Assembly: GCA_947175195.1 (NCBI GenBank)
Contig: CAMWLQ010000001.1
Location: forward strand, 186,001-250,000
Direction of reading: 5' to 3'
Length of the DNA stretch: 64,000 nt
DNA from: an uncultured Clostridia bacterium
GTDB taxonomy: Bacteria; Bacillota; Clostridia; Christensenellales; Pumilibacteraceae
Shown: piece by piece, positions 17,945 to 26,151 of the stretch
Position numbering within the stretch: the stretch's first letter is position 1
Layout: each line of letters begins with the position of its first letter
Notes under the pieces: generated by a model
What the model was told of the DNA's origin: nothing
What the model saw: only the letters and a program-made list of their open reading frames with translations
Database searches by the model: none
Translations under genes and position numbers: made by a program

Positions 17945-19417
17945 CTATTTATTGCAAAAATTAATCAGCCTCTCCCCGCCCGAATACGGCGCGGTGGCGG
18001 AATTTTGTTGCTGCACGCGTTCGGGCGAACAGCACAACGCCTTTGCCGCCTGCCACAGCGTTTCGCCCTCTTTGGCGATATGGATAATTACCGATGCGTC
18101 GGGGCGTGCAAGCTGCTCGCCCTTTTCTACCGAGGCGATACATTCGCATTGCTCGGACGATGACAGCATAAGCGTAAACGCCACCTCGGCTTTTATGTCG
18201 AATACCGACTCGCGCCGTATCTTTACGTTCACGTCGGTGACGGTTGCGATTGCCGTTACCTGCGTGGCGTCGGTATGGTTTGCCAGCGGCATAGCAAACG
18301 GCAGGCGGAAGGCAAGCGCGTCAACCGCGTTCTTTTCCGCATTGTAGTAGATTATATCGCCGCTGACTACGCCCTCAACGTTGACGCGCTCGTTTTCTAT
18401 CTTGGTCGACGTGAGCGTGCAGGACGTGCCGGTCACGCAAAGAACGTTATCGGCGGCAAGCCTATCCGCCTCTATGGGAATTTGCCCGTCCACGGTATCG
18501 ATAACGGTGGTAAGCGGCTCTACGGTAACGCACCGCAATGCTTGTTCGGTTGAAAGTATCTCGTTGTCGGCGCAAAACACGTCGGTCACTACGTCGGCCG
18601 TTGCCGAGGTTAGCGCGGTAGCGTTCAGCCTAACGGTTGCGGCAACCTCGATGCGGTTTTCGCCCGCTATAGGCGTAGCCGAGCTGTCGGTAACATGCGC
18701 ATAAGCAAACACGACGTCGCCGTCATGGACGGGCGCTGCCATGCTCTTTACAAACGGCGTTACGATGCGCATATGCGATATTGTGCCGTCGTCCGTCTTG
18801 ACCGCGACAAAGGTGTATACAGCGCCCGACACCTTTATCTCACCGTCCGCCGCCTCCGCGCCCGTAACTATGGCGCGGCTTGTCGAACACACAACGTCGG
18901 AAATTTTGGGCGCGCCCACACTGTCGGTTACGTACACGATTTCGCTTGCGTCGGCGCAAGCGGTGCAGTACGATAATGTGCGCTTTTCGGCATATATCCC
19001 CTCGTCGGGCTGGGCTATGCACGCGTAATCATTGTCCACAACCGCAACGGCTGCGGTATCCACAACAGCCACCGCCTTGAGCGTGCCGCCTTCCACCGTC
19101 GCCTCTACGTTTATCACTTCGGGAATGAGCGTAACGGCTGTGCCTGCGGTGATTTGCGGCGCCGTGATTTTATCGGAAAACTCGGCGACCGCGGTGACGC
19201 ACTGCACCGCGCCGTCCACCAGCACCATGCAATCGAACGTGGTTTTGCCCACGTACCGCGCCTCACCCGCAAATACCTCGCTCGGCGTTGTCACCGCCGT
19301 AGCCGATGCGGACAGCACCTTGCAATCGCTGTTTATCGGTTGCCGCGCCTCGACCACCGCCTGACCGCGTGCAATCCATACAATTTCGTCGCTCTTAATA
19401 TTGATGTTTTCGGGCAT
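17945..19417 (-). CDS. SipL-like SPOCS (DUF3794) and LysM domain protein
   Basis: A 490-residue protein with repeated beta-rich SPOCS/DUF3794 units (about 1-130, 150-290, 300-430) and a C-terminal LysM-like domain (about 440-490: GETLWQAAKALCCSPERVQQ). This is the architecture and approximate size of SipL, which in Clostridioides difficile binds SpoIVA through its LysM domain and directs spore coat assembly. No signal peptide is present, as expected for a mother-cell protein. The start has AAGGAG. It supports a spore-forming ancestry; whether this organism sporulates cannot be told from one gene. The LysM lacks some usual residues. Confidence 0.82.
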   Translation of the reverse strand: MPENINIKSDEIVWIARGQAVVEARQPINSDCKVLSASATAVTTPSEVFAGEARYVGKTTFDCMVLVDGAVQCVTAVAEFSDKITAPQITAGTAVTLIPEVINVEATVEGGTLKAVAVVDTAAVAVVDNDYACIAQPDEGIYAEKRTLSYCTACADASEIVYVTDSVGAPKISDVVCSTSRAIVTGAEAADGEIKVSGAVYTFVAVKTDDGTISHMRIVTPFVKSMAAPVHDGDVVFAYAHVTDSSATPIAGENRIEVAATVRLNATALTSATADVVTDVFCADNEILSTEQALRCVTVEPLTTVIDTVDGQIPIEADRLAADNVLCVTGTSCTLTSTKIENERVNVEGVVSGDIIYYNAEKNAVDALAFRLPFAMPLANHTDATQVTAIATVTDVNVKIRRESVFDIKAEVAFTLMLSSSEQCECIASVEKGEQLARPDASVIIHIAKEGETLWQAAKALCCSPERVQQQNSATAPYSGGERLINFCNK

Positions 19418-19521
19418 AATGCACTCCTTGAAATAGTTATCGCTATATGATATTCTCCGTGCCGCTCAATTATGCCCGATAAAATAACTGGATGAAAATT
19501 CTTTATAAAATGTTTGTCGAA

Positions 19522-19552
19522 TTTAATTCGGAATGCGGAATTAGGAATTATT
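19522..19552. repeat. Heptanucleotide array, GGAATKM units
   Basis: Units of 7-bp period (TTCGGAATGC GGAATTA GGAATTA), the reverse-strand form of the ATTCC-type array family, downstream of the zinc-ribbon gene terminator. Confidence 0.65.
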
Positions 19553-19555
19553 GTT

Positions 19556-19606
19556 TTGCGCGCAAGCGCAGTCCCTAACTATTCTATTCACTCTTATCTA
19601 TTCACT
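19556..19606. repeat. Composite repeat: GC hairpin plus TATTCAC heptads
   Basis: GCGCGCAAGCGC small hairpin (19558-19569), then AGTCCCTAACTATTC, then heptads TATTCAC TCTTATC TATTCAC (19585-19605), ending beside the terminator at 19610. The same plan recurs at 22216 and, inverted, at 47894. Confidence 0.7.
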
Positions 19607-19609
19607 AAA

Positions 19610-19631
19610 AAACCCCGCCTAAGCGGGGTTT
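19610..19631 (-). terminator. Terminator of the zinc-ribbon protein gene
   Basis: Stem AAACCCCGC/GCGGGGTTT with a 4-nt loop, 5 bp downstream of the stop at 19636, followed by a T-run on the minus strand. Confidence 0.85.
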
Positions 19632-19635
19632 GTTG

Positions 19636-20142
19636 TTAATCTTCGTCGTCCTCGAATTCCTCGTCGTCCTCGTAGTCGTTGGGGTCGACGTTAAAGTCAA
19701 AGTCGTCGGGCTCGTCGGAAACGGTTTCCACCATTTCGTCCTCCTCTTCCTCTTCTTCCTCGTCTTCCTCGAGGATTTCCTGCATACCGTCTGGAACTTC
19801 CTCTTCCTCGTCGTCGGCAAACGGATCCCAGCTGTTGTTGCCGTCCTCGTCGTCCGAGTCGGTTATTTCCTTGGATTCCTTTTCCTTTTCCTCGCGTTCC
19901 TTAAGGCACTCGAAACATACGTCCTCGTCCTCGCCCAAAAGATTGACTTTGCAAACGGGGCAAATGCGGTTGTCGGTTTCGTCCTCCTCGTCGGGCAAAA
20001 GGAAAGACGAGTCGCCAATACCCATTTCGGCTTTACACACGGGGCAAAGCTTTTCGCGCTTATCGATATAATTTATCTCGCAACGCGGGCAAATGATATA
20101 GACGGGGCGTTCGTCCTTGTTGTTCTTTTCGGTTTTTTTCAT
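19636..20142 (-). CDS. Double zinc-ribbon protein with poly-acidic tail
   Basis: A 168-residue protein. The N-terminal half carries four CxxC knuckles (ICPRC and LCPVC, then ICPVC and VCFEC), enough for two zinc ribbons. The second half is almost entirely Glu/Asp, with a run EEDEEEEEEEDE. Total charge is strongly negative. I do not recognise a named family. Acidic tails of this kind occur in nucleic-acid mimics, RNA polymerase delta-like proteins and ribosome-associated factors; none is supported here. It has its own promoter, a GGAG ribosome site and a terminator, so it is monocistronic. Confidence 0.75.
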   Translation of the reverse strand: MKKTEKNNKDERPVYIICPRCEINYIDKREKLCPVCKAEMGIGDSSFLLPDEEDETDNRICPVCKVNLLGEDEDVCFECLKEREEKEKESKEITDSDDEDGNNSWDPFADDEEEEVPDGMQEILEEDEEEEEEEDEMVETVSDEPDDFDFNVDPNDYEDDEEFEDDED

Positions 20143-20182
20143 GAATGTTTCTCCGTGTTTAGATTGCCTGTAAATCGCACCT

Positions 20183-20211
20183 ATTATATGCGTTTTATTC
20201 GAGTTTGTAAA
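20183..20211 (-). promoter_or_regulatory. Promoter of the zinc-ribbon protein gene
   Basis: TTTACA (20206-20211), 17-bp spacer, TATAAT (20183-20188) on the minus strand, about 40 nt before the start. Confidence 0.8.
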
Positions 20212-20264
20212 CTGTTTTGACGCCGTTTTGCAATTTTTTTTATTTCTTTTTCGGAAAACAAATA

Positions 20265-20292
20265 ATTCCGCATTCCCAATTCCGCATTCCGA
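20265..20292. repeat. Heptanucleotide array, four ATTCCNN units
   Basis: Four tandem 7-mers (ATTCCGC, ATTCCCA, ATTCCGC, ATTCCGA) in the divergent intergenic region between the zinc-ribbon gene and veg. Confidence 0.8.
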
Positions 20293-20319
20293 ATTTATTA
20301 AGTATATTTTTTAAGCCAT

Positions 20320-20348
20320 TTGACAACAATCGTTTACGTCAATAAATT
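20320..20348 (+). promoter_or_regulatory. Promoter of veg
   Basis: TTGACA (20320-20325), 17-bp spacer, TAAATT (20343-20348), about 20 nt before the veg ATG. Confidence 0.7.
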
Positions 20349-20367
20349 CACATTATCGGAGGATATT

Positions 20368-20604
20368 ATGCGCCGTCGTGCAGTAAATATACAAGAGGTC
20401 AAACAAAAAATCGCATCTCTTCGCGGCAAAGACTTGTCGCTTGCGGTCAACAAAGGCAGGAACAAAATAACCAAGCTCAACGGACAAATCGAGGACTTGT
20501 TCCCGTCGGTGTTCACCTTTCGCGCCGCCGCCGGCGATTTGGTATCATTCTCGTACTCCGATATTATATGCGGCGATATTAAGATAGGTTATAACAACGG
20601 CTAA
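20368..20604 (+). CDS. veg: Veg family protein
   Basis: A 78-residue protein matching Veg (DUF1021): VKQKIASLRGKDLSLAVNKG, then RNKITKLNGQIEDLFPSVF, then VSFSYSDIICGDIKIGY. Veg in Bacillus subtilis is a small, highly expressed protein linked to biofilm gene control and spore outgrowth; the fold is a small beta barrel. The ATG at 20368 follows CGGAGG and is preferred over an upstream in-frame codon inside the promoter. It is monocistronic with promoter and terminator. The usual neighbour ksgA/rsmA lies about 4 kb away rather than next to it. Confidence 0.92.
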   Translation: MRRRAVNIQEVKQKIASLRGKDLSLAVNKGRNKITKLNGQIEDLFPSVFTFRAAAGDLVSFSYSDIICGDIKIGYNNG

Positions 20605-20617
20605 TCAACAAAAAAAA

Positions 20618-20645
20618 CGACCGACAGCTTTCAACTATCGGTCGT
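20618..20645. terminator. Bidirectional terminator between veg and malQ
   Basis: Stem ACGACCGA-c-AG / CT-a-TCGGTCGT with one mismatch and a 6-nt loop; A-run before and T-run after, so it can serve both convergent genes. Confidence 0.85.
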
Positions 20646-20678
20646 TTTTGTATTTCTTTAATTCCGAATTCCTAATTA

Positions 20679-22121
20679 TTACAAGCGGTTGTACTTTGCG
20701 AGCATATCCTTAATTTTGCCCGCAAGCTGCTCCCAGTCAGGATAGGAACGCCATGCCCAGTTGCCGCCCAGCGTGGACGGAATGTTCATACGCGCCGATG
20801 TGGGCAGGTTTAAAAAGTCCTGCATGGGAATGATTACCGTATCGGCGGCTGACGAGAAAAGCCTATCCACTATTTCGCCGGCAATGTCGTCACCGTAGTA
20901 GCCGAGCGTGCGGCGCACCAAATCCTTCTCGTTGTTATTAAGCGCCTCAAACCAGCCACGCGTGGTATCGTTGTCATGCGTGCCCGTGTACGCAACGCAG
21001 TTGGTGTTGTAGTTGGTGTAATAGAAATCGTTGCGCGGGTTGCCGTCAAACGCGAACTGCATAATCTTCATACCGGGATAGCCCGTTTCGCGCACAAGCT
21101 GACGCACGCACTCGTGTAGCTCGCCCAAGTCCTCGGCAATGATTGCGGGGTGGTTGAGCTTTTGGTTGATAACGTTGAACAGCGCCATACCGGGACCGGG
21201 TTTCCACTCGCCCACGCGCGCGTCGGTGCGGTCGGCGGGAATAACGTAATAGTCGGCAAACGCGCGGAAATGATCGATACGCACAACGTCGTACAGCTTG
21301 AGCGCCATTGTCATGCGCATAACCCACCAATCGTAATTGGTTTCGCGCATATAGTCCCAGTCGTAAATGGGATTGCCCCAAAGCTGACCGTCGGCGGAGA
21401 AATAGTCGGGCGGAACACCCGCAACCACCTTTTTGGACAAATCCTCGTTGAGCAGGAACTGCTTGGGATTGCTCCAAACCTCGACCGAATCGTGCGCAAC
21501 GTAAATGGGCATGTCGCCTACGATTTTCACGCCGTGCGCGTTGGCATAGTTTTTGAGCGCAAGCCACTGACGGAAAAACTCGTATTGCAAGAACTTGTGG
21601 AATTCCGCAGCGTTGGCAAACTTAGCCACCGAGCCCGTGCGGTGCATATACCGCGGCTCCCACGTGTACCAAGGCTGCATGTCGTGCGATTCCTTGAGCG
21701 CCATGAACAGCGCGTAATCGTCCAGCCAAAACGCGTTTTCGGCTTTGAACGTTTCGTAATCGGCGGGCGGCGCTTTTTTAAACCGACGGAACGCCTTGCG
21801 CAGCGTGTCAAACCGCTCGTAATACACCTCGGCGTAGTCGATGTCCTTAAGCTCGTACGTAGGCGCCTCCGCCTTTTTAAGCAAGCCCTCGTCTATGAGC
21901 GTATCTATGTCTATAAAGTACGGATTGCCCGCAATCGCACTGGGCGACTGGTACGGCGAATCGCCGTACGACGTGGGACACAGCGGCAAAACCTGCCACA
22001 GCGTCAAACCCGACTTTTCCATAAAGTCAACAAACTCGTATGCAGACTTGCCGAACGAGCCGATTCCCCGCTCATTGGGCAGCGACGATATGTGCATCAA
22101 AACACCCGCTTTTCTTTCCAA
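20679..22121 (-). CDS. malQ: 4-alpha-glucanotransferase (amylomaltase)
   Basis: A 480-residue GH77 enzyme that moves alpha-1,4-glucan segments between maltodextrins in the cytosol. Motifs: LHISSLPNERGIGSFG-like N-terminus (MHISSLPNERGIGSFG), LPLCPTSYGDSPYQSPSA, VRIDHFRAFADYY with the nucleophile Asp, IIAEDLG with the acid/base Glu, and YTGTHDNDTTRGW. The start is TTG at 22121, preceded by GAGGAAGGTG. Its own promoter lies about 37 nt upstream. With the GH13 enzyme at 39.9 kb and PckA next door it points to starch or glycogen turnover. Confidence 0.96.
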   Translation of the reverse strand: MERKAGVLMHISSLPNERGIGSFGKSAYEFVDFMEKSGLTLWQVLPLCPTSYGDSPYQSPSAIAGNPYFIDIDTLIDEGLLKKAEAPTYELKDIDYAEVYYERFDTLRKAFRRFKKAPPADYETFKAENAFWLDDYALFMALKESHDMQPWYTWEPRYMHRTGSVAKFANAAEFHKFLQYEFFRQWLALKNYANAHGVKIVGDMPIYVAHDSVEVWSNPKQFLLNEDLSKKVVAGVPPDYFSADGQLWGNPIYDWDYMRETNYDWWVMRMTMALKLYDVVRIDHFRAFADYYVIPADRTDARVGEWKPGPGMALFNVINQKLNHPAIIAEDLGELHECVRQLVRETGYPGMKIMQFAFDGNPRNDFYYTNYNTNCVAYTGTHDNDTTRGWFEALNNNEKDLVRRTLGYYGDDIAGEIVDRLFSSAADTVIIPMQDFLNLPTSARMNIPSTLGGNWAWRSYPDWEQLAGKIKDMLAKYNRL

Positions 22122-22157
22122 AATACACCTTCCTCACAATGTAGTTTTTGCAATGTA

Positions 22158-22186
22158 AGTATAGCACATACCTTTACGGATTTCAA
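22158..22186 (-). promoter_or_regulatory. Promoter of malQ
   Basis: TTGAAA (22181-22186), 17-bp spacer, TATACT (22158-22163) on the minus strand. Confidence 0.75.
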
Positions 22187-22215
22187 TATGTTTGAGAAAA
22201 AATCTTTTATTACTT

Positions 22216-22274
22216 TAATAAGGGCGGCGTAGCCGCAGTCCTTAACTATTCACTATTATCTATTATCTATTCAC
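22216..22274. repeat. Composite repeat: GC palindrome plus TATTCAC/TATTATC heptads
   Basis: A 26-bp block TAATAAGGGCGGCGTAGCCG CAGTCC (22216-22241) containing the hairpin GCGGC/GCCGC, then TTAAC and four heptads TATTCAC TATTATC TATTATC TATTCAC (22247-22274), ending next to the pckA terminator. The 26-bp block is repeated exactly, inverted, at 47927-47952. Confidence 0.85.
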
Positions 22275-22278
22275 TAAC

Positions 22279-22306
22279 AAACAACCCCGCTTTCGCGGGG
22301 TTGTTT
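22279..22306 (-). terminator. Terminator of pckA
   Basis: Stem AAACAACCCCGC/GCGGGGTTGTTT (12 bp) with a TTTC loop, 7 bp after the pckA stop, T-rich on the minus strand. Confidence 0.88.
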
Positions 22307-22313
22307 TTGATTA

Positions 22314-23891
22314 TTACGCTTTAGGTCCTGCCGCAACGATGGTCGCGTCAAGGTTGTACTTTTTGATGTTCTCGGCAAAGTCGTGCGCCAGCTTTTTGGC
22401 AAGGCGGTCGTACTCGGCTTTGTCCTTCCATACGTTTTTGGGATTGAGGATATTACTTTCCACGTTCGGGCAGGTCTTGGGAATAGCAAGCCCGAAGAAA
22501 GGCTCAACCTCGTACTCGACGTCGGCAAGCGTGCCGTCAAGTGCGGCGGTGACGATTGCGCGGGTTGCGGGCAGGCTCATGCGCTTGCCAACGCCGTACG
22601 CGCCGCCCGTCCAGCCGGTGTTTATAAGGTACACGTCGGAGCCGTGCTTTTCTATCTTTTCGCCCAAAAGCTTGGCATACTCGGACGAAGGCAACGGCAT
22701 GAACGGTGCGCCAAAGCATGTGGAGAAAGTGCTGACGGGGTCGGTTATGCCGCGCTCGGTGCCCGCCACCTTGCTGGTGTAGCCGGACACAAAGTAGAAC
22801 ATTGCCTGTTCCTTGGTGAGCTTAGCCACGGGCGGGAGCACGCCGAACGCGTCCGCCGTAAGGAATATAACCGTTTTGGGGTGCTTGCCTACCGACGGCA
22901 CTACCTTGTTCGGGATAAAGTCTATCGGGTACGATACGCGCGTGTTCTCGGTAAGCGAACGGTTTTTGTAATCGGGCGTGCGCGTTTCGGAATCGATAAC
23001 CACGTTTTCCACAAGCGCGCCAAAGCGGATTGCGCCGTAAATTTCGGGCTCGTGCTCTTTGCTCAAATCGATGCACTTGGCGTAGCAGCCGCCCTCGATA
23101 TTGAATATGCCGTCGTCCGACCAGCCGTGTTCATCGTCGCCGATAAGTCCGCGCTTGGGGTCGGCGGACAGTGTGGTCTTGCCGGTACCCGAAAGACCGA
23201 AGAACAATGCGGTGTCGCCGCTGCCGTCAAGCGCCATGTTAGCCGAGCAGTGCATGCCTAGTACGCCCTTTTGCGGCAACAGGTAGTTCATAAGACTGAA
23301 CACCGATTTTTTTATTTCGCCCGCGTACTTGGAGCCGACGACGAGAATTATCTTTTTGTTGAGGCAAAGCAGTATTGCCGCCTCGCTGTTGGTGCCGCAC
23401 TCTTTGGGGTCGAGCTTGAGCCCGGGCACGGCAATAAGCGTGTAGTCCTCTTTGAATACGTCCAGCTCTTTTTCCGTAGGACGGATGAGCATGTTGTTCA
23501 TAAACAGGTTTTCGGACGCGTACTCGTTGATTACGCGCACCGCCACACGGTATTTGGGGTCGGCGCCCGCAAAGCCGTCAAACAAGTAAACGTTTTTGCC
23601 GGACAGGTACTCGCCTACCTTTTTGTAGATAAGCTCGAATTTGTCGAGCGGGAACTTTTTGTTCTCCGTGCCCCAGCCGATTTTTTCGGACACGCCCTCC
23701 TCGTCCACTATAAAGCGGTCCTTGGGCGAACGACCGGTATACGCGCCCGTTTCCACAAGCAACGCACCCGTATCCATAAGCTGACACGGCTCGGTGGCAA
23801 GCGCCTCCTCGGTGAGTACCGCGGGAGCAAGATTGCGATCGACTTTTTTGGGGTTTTTAATCCCGTACTTTTCAATTCCGTAGGTTTGCAT
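22314..23891 (-). CDS. pckA: Phosphoenolpyruvate carboxykinase (ATP)
   Basis: A 525-residue ATP-dependent PEPCK interconverting oxaloacetate and PEP. Visible: TGRSPKDRFIV (substrate site), the P-loop GLSGTGKTTLS (about 232-242), the metal site DDEHGWSD (252-259) and the adenine-site RVSYPIDFIPN. It is full length for the family. The frame is open to 23918, but ATG 23891 (MQTYGIEKYGI) is used because AAAGGAG stands 5-6 nt upstream. It is a single gene with its own terminator. In fermentative gut bacteria it often runs toward oxaloacetate; direction here is not known. Confidence 0.97.
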   Translation of the reverse strand: MQTYGIEKYGIKNPKKVDRNLAPAVLTEEALATEPCQLMDTGALLVETGAYTGRSPKDRFIVDEEGVSEKIGWGTENKKFPLDKFELIYKKVGEYLSGKNVYLFDGFAGADPKYRVAVRVINEYASENLFMNNMLIRPTEKELDVFKEDYTLIAVPGLKLDPKECGTNSEAAILLCLNKKIILVVGSKYAGEIKKSVFSLMNYLLPQKGVLGMHCSANMALDGSGDTALFFGLSGTGKTTLSADPKRGLIGDDEHGWSDDGIFNIEGGCYAKCIDLSKEHEPEIYGAIRFGALVENVVIDSETRTPDYKNRSLTENTRVSYPIDFIPNKVVPSVGKHPKTVIFLTADAFGVLPPVAKLTKEQAMFYFVSGYTSKVAGTERGITDPVSTFSTCFGAPFMPLPSSEYAKLLGEKIEKHGSDVYLINTGWTGGAYGVGKRMSLPATRAIVTAALDGTLADVEYEVEPFFGLAIPKTCPNVESNILNPKNVWKDKAEYDRLAKKLAHDFAENIKKYNLDATIVAAGPKA

Positions 23892-23944
23892 ATATACTCC
23901 TTTGCGCTTACCGCGCATAAATTATTGACAAATTATTATGTGTT

Positions 23945-24080
23945 ATTCGGCGGCGCATTCATCGCCGGATACGGGCTACGTTTGGTTCGGCGGCTTGGTC
24001 ACGTAGGTTGGTCTACGCTCCCGTCGCCTCCTCGCCAACTGTTGCCCGTCTGCGGCGCGCCTTCGCCGCCTAGGCTGAGG
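23945..24080. other. GC-rich palindromic non-coding block
   Basis: The roughly 195-bp gap between pckA and rsmA holds no credible ORF. It has outer inverted arms (GGCGGCG near 23949, CGCCGCC near 24064) and inner complementary pieces (GGCTACGT with ACGTAGG; GTTGG with CCAAC). It could fold as a branched structure. It does not resemble a riboswitch that I know. Confidence 0.5.
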
Positions 24081-24087
24081 ACAGTTA

Positions 24088-24915
24088 TTATTCCGCAACC
24101 GACGCAGGAACACGACCGAGCGCCTCGCCGAGCAATCTTATGTTTACCGCGCCAAGCTCCTCCGCGCGCGCTGTGGCGGCAAAGCCGAGCTTGTCTAATG
24201 CGGAAACGACGTCCTGTTTATTTATGCCCGCCGCAGTCAGATTGTTTACAAGCGTTTTTCGTTTTTGCGTAAAGCATAATTTTATAAACGCGTCCAGCTC
24301 GTCGGTGAGCGCCGCGCCCTGTATGCGGTCGAGCCGAATGAGCGTACTGTCCACGTCGGGCATGGGCGTGAAATCCCACGACTTGATGTCCCGAATTTTG
24401 CGCGGCACGGCAACCGCCTGCACCGACGCCGAAAGCGCACCAAAGTCGCCGCCGCTTGTAGCGCAAATCCTGTCCGCCACCTCTTTTTGCACAAGACAGG
24501 TTATAGACCCGCACATAGCGGACCTCAAAAACAAAAATATAAGCGGCGTAGTGATATAGTACGGAAGATTGGCGATTACGATATACGGCTCGCCGATAAG
24601 CATGTCCACCGTTTCAATGCCCAGCTCCAACACGTTGTTGCTGAACAACCGAACGTTGTCGAACTCGCCCAGCGTTTCGCCGAGTATGGGGAACAACGTT
24701 TCGTCAATCTCGAACGCGCAAAGCGACGAGGCACGCTGAGCAATGGCACGCGAAAGGCTCCCCGAGCCCGCGCCGATCTCCACAACACATTTACCGTCGG
24801 CGCCGCCCGCCTCGGCTATCTCGTCAAGCAAGCCGTCGTCAAAAATGAAATTTTGCCCCAACGCCTTTTTGTACTTGAATTTATGTTTAGTTAAAATTTG
24901 CTCAATATCGACCAT
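24088..24915 (-). CDS. rsmA: 16S rRNA (adenine1518/1519-N6)-dimethyltransferase
   Basis: A 275-residue KsgA/RsmA that dimethylates two adenines in the 16S rRNA 3' hairpin during 30S maturation. N-terminal KYKKALGQNFIFDDGLLDEI, the SAM motif VVEIGAGSGSLSRAIA and the catalytic motif NLPYYITTPLI are all present. The frame extends to a GTG at 24939, but that codon lies within the promoter; ATG 24915 is chosen. The predicted leader is only about 8 nt and has no SD site. The usual neighbours metG-tatD are 18 kb away. Confidence 0.95.
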   Translation of the reverse strand: MVDIEQILTKHKFKYKKALGQNFIFDDGLLDEIAEAGGADGKCVVEIGAGSGSLSRAIAQRASSLCAFEIDETLFPILGETLGEFDNVRLFSNNVLELGIETVDMLIGEPYIVIANLPYYITTPLIFLFLRSAMCGSITCLVQKEVADRICATSGGDFGALSASVQAVAVPRKIRDIKSWDFTPMPDVDSTLIRLDRIQGAALTDELDAFIKLCFTQKRKTLVNNLTAAGINKQDVVSALDKLGFAATARAEELGAVNIRLLGEALGRVPASVAE

Positions 24916-24929
24916 AATTCCACAATTAC

Positions 24930-24958
24930 AGTATACCACAAGGCAGTTAAAAATGCAA
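24930..24958 (-). promoter_or_regulatory. Promoter of rsmA (very short leader)
   Basis: TTGCAT (24953-24958), 17-bp spacer, TATACT (24930-24935). The -10 box ends 14 nt before the ATG, leaving a leader of about 8 nt. Confidence 0.7.
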
Positions 24959-24967
24959 CCTTATTTT

Positions 24968-24995
24968 ATTCTTAATTACGCATTCTTAATTCTTA
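24968..24995. repeat. Heptanucleotide array, ATTCTTA units
   Basis: Four 7-mers (ATTCTTA, ATTACGC, ATTCTTA, ATTCTTA), running into the stop region of the frameshifted gene at 24986. Confidence 0.65.
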
Positions 24996-26030
24996 ATTAT
25001 CCTCTCCGCCAATTCCCGCGTTTCGGCATAGCAATCGTATCGGCACTCCTGCAAAAGCTCGTCGGTAAGCAGCCCGTGCTTATGCATGGTTTCCACAACC
25101 GAGCAGCGGCAGCATGCGCATAGCCCCGTGTACACGTACATATACGCCTCTATCGGAAACACCGTATTGTCCTTGTTCACAATATCCAACGCGACGGTAT
25201 GCCACTCGCCTTCCCTGTCTGTGTTGTCGTACTTTTGCATTTTGCGCAAAAGCTTTTTTACGTTGCACTTTTTGTTGCGCTCGCGTTTTATACGCCTTGC
25301 ACGCTTGGCGCGGCGCTTTGCTGTTTTTTTCTTTTCGGCGTCGGTGTGTACGTATATCGGCGCCTCGTATTCGACAACATTTTCTATATAATAAGCTATA
25401 TTTCCGTCAATATCCTCGGCGGCTTTGAGTGCGGAGATATACCCGTTTTTGCCGTATTTTTCATCGCAATGCCAAACAAAGGAGTCAAAATCCTCACCGT
25501 CGTATTGCGTCGTTTTGCGGAGCAGTCCGCCTATATCGGCGGCGATTTTTACAAGCGCGTCGGTACTGCCCGCCTCCATACCCTCTATGCAAATGTGTTC
25601 CAGCCACTGCCTATGATAATCAACCTCATAAGGCTCGGGCTTTTTTTCGGCAATGCAATCGAGCAAATCACGGTAAATCTCGTGTATAAATTCCCTTGCC
25701 GGTGCATAGCCGTTTTTGGCGAACTCCAACGCCAAATCGAAAAGGTGTTCAAACTCCCAACAATTACCGTTCCAACACAACGTTTCGCGCAGCTTATGCT
25801 GTACACGCGAAAAGAAAAACTCGTCGTCGTTAAAGTATGACAGCAGCTTATACGTATACCACGCACGCGTACCCTCGCACTGCTCGTCGTATGCGTAGCC
25901 GTCAAGGCACGCACCAAGCACAGCCTCGCGGTAAGGCTCTTTGTTTTCACAGCTCTCAAGCAGCAGGTATGCACCTGCCTAAGCCCGCCCGCAATGCCTT
26001 ATCAAACTCATCAACCGTCATATCTTTCAT
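24986..26030 (-). pseudogene. Hypothetical protein gene with a 1-nt frameshift near its start
   Basis: The main frame (24986 to a GTG at 25921, 311 residues) is a Cys-, Tyr- and acidic-rich protein with a basic segment (KKKTAKRRAKRARRIKRERN, about 195-215). Upstream, a second frame starts at ATG 26030 (MKDMTVDEFDKALRAGLGR) and stops after 24 residues. If one base at 25973 is ignored it joins directly to AYLLLESCENKEPYREAVLGACLDGYAYDEQCEG. That joined N-terminus ('...ALxxGxGRAxLxLxxxxxxYREAVLxACLxxxAYDxQCEGxR') fits a family of uncharacterised Firmicutes proteins I recall. So it is either a recent pseudogene or a sequencing/assembly error. Function unknown. Confidence 0.7.
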
Positions 26031-26136
26031 ATCGATATTCTATCATTAATAATACGCAAAATCAATCCGTCAACATTAAAGGCGCATTAAAATTTCATTA
26101 AAAACGAAAATAGTCGATACATTTCTTTATCTTTTA

Positions 26137-26145
26137 TGCTACAAT
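26137..26145 (+). promoter_or_regulatory. Extended -10 promoter, leaderless
   Basis: TGC-TACAAT (26137-26145), an extended -10 element with no good -35. Six bases separate it from the ATG at 26152. Confidence 0.6.
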
Positions 26146-26151
26146 GCAAGT

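Noticed and set aside
17907-25000. CRISPR-like arrays from repeated intergenic units
   Set aside because: The repeats are 7 bp with no spacers and no cas genes nearby.
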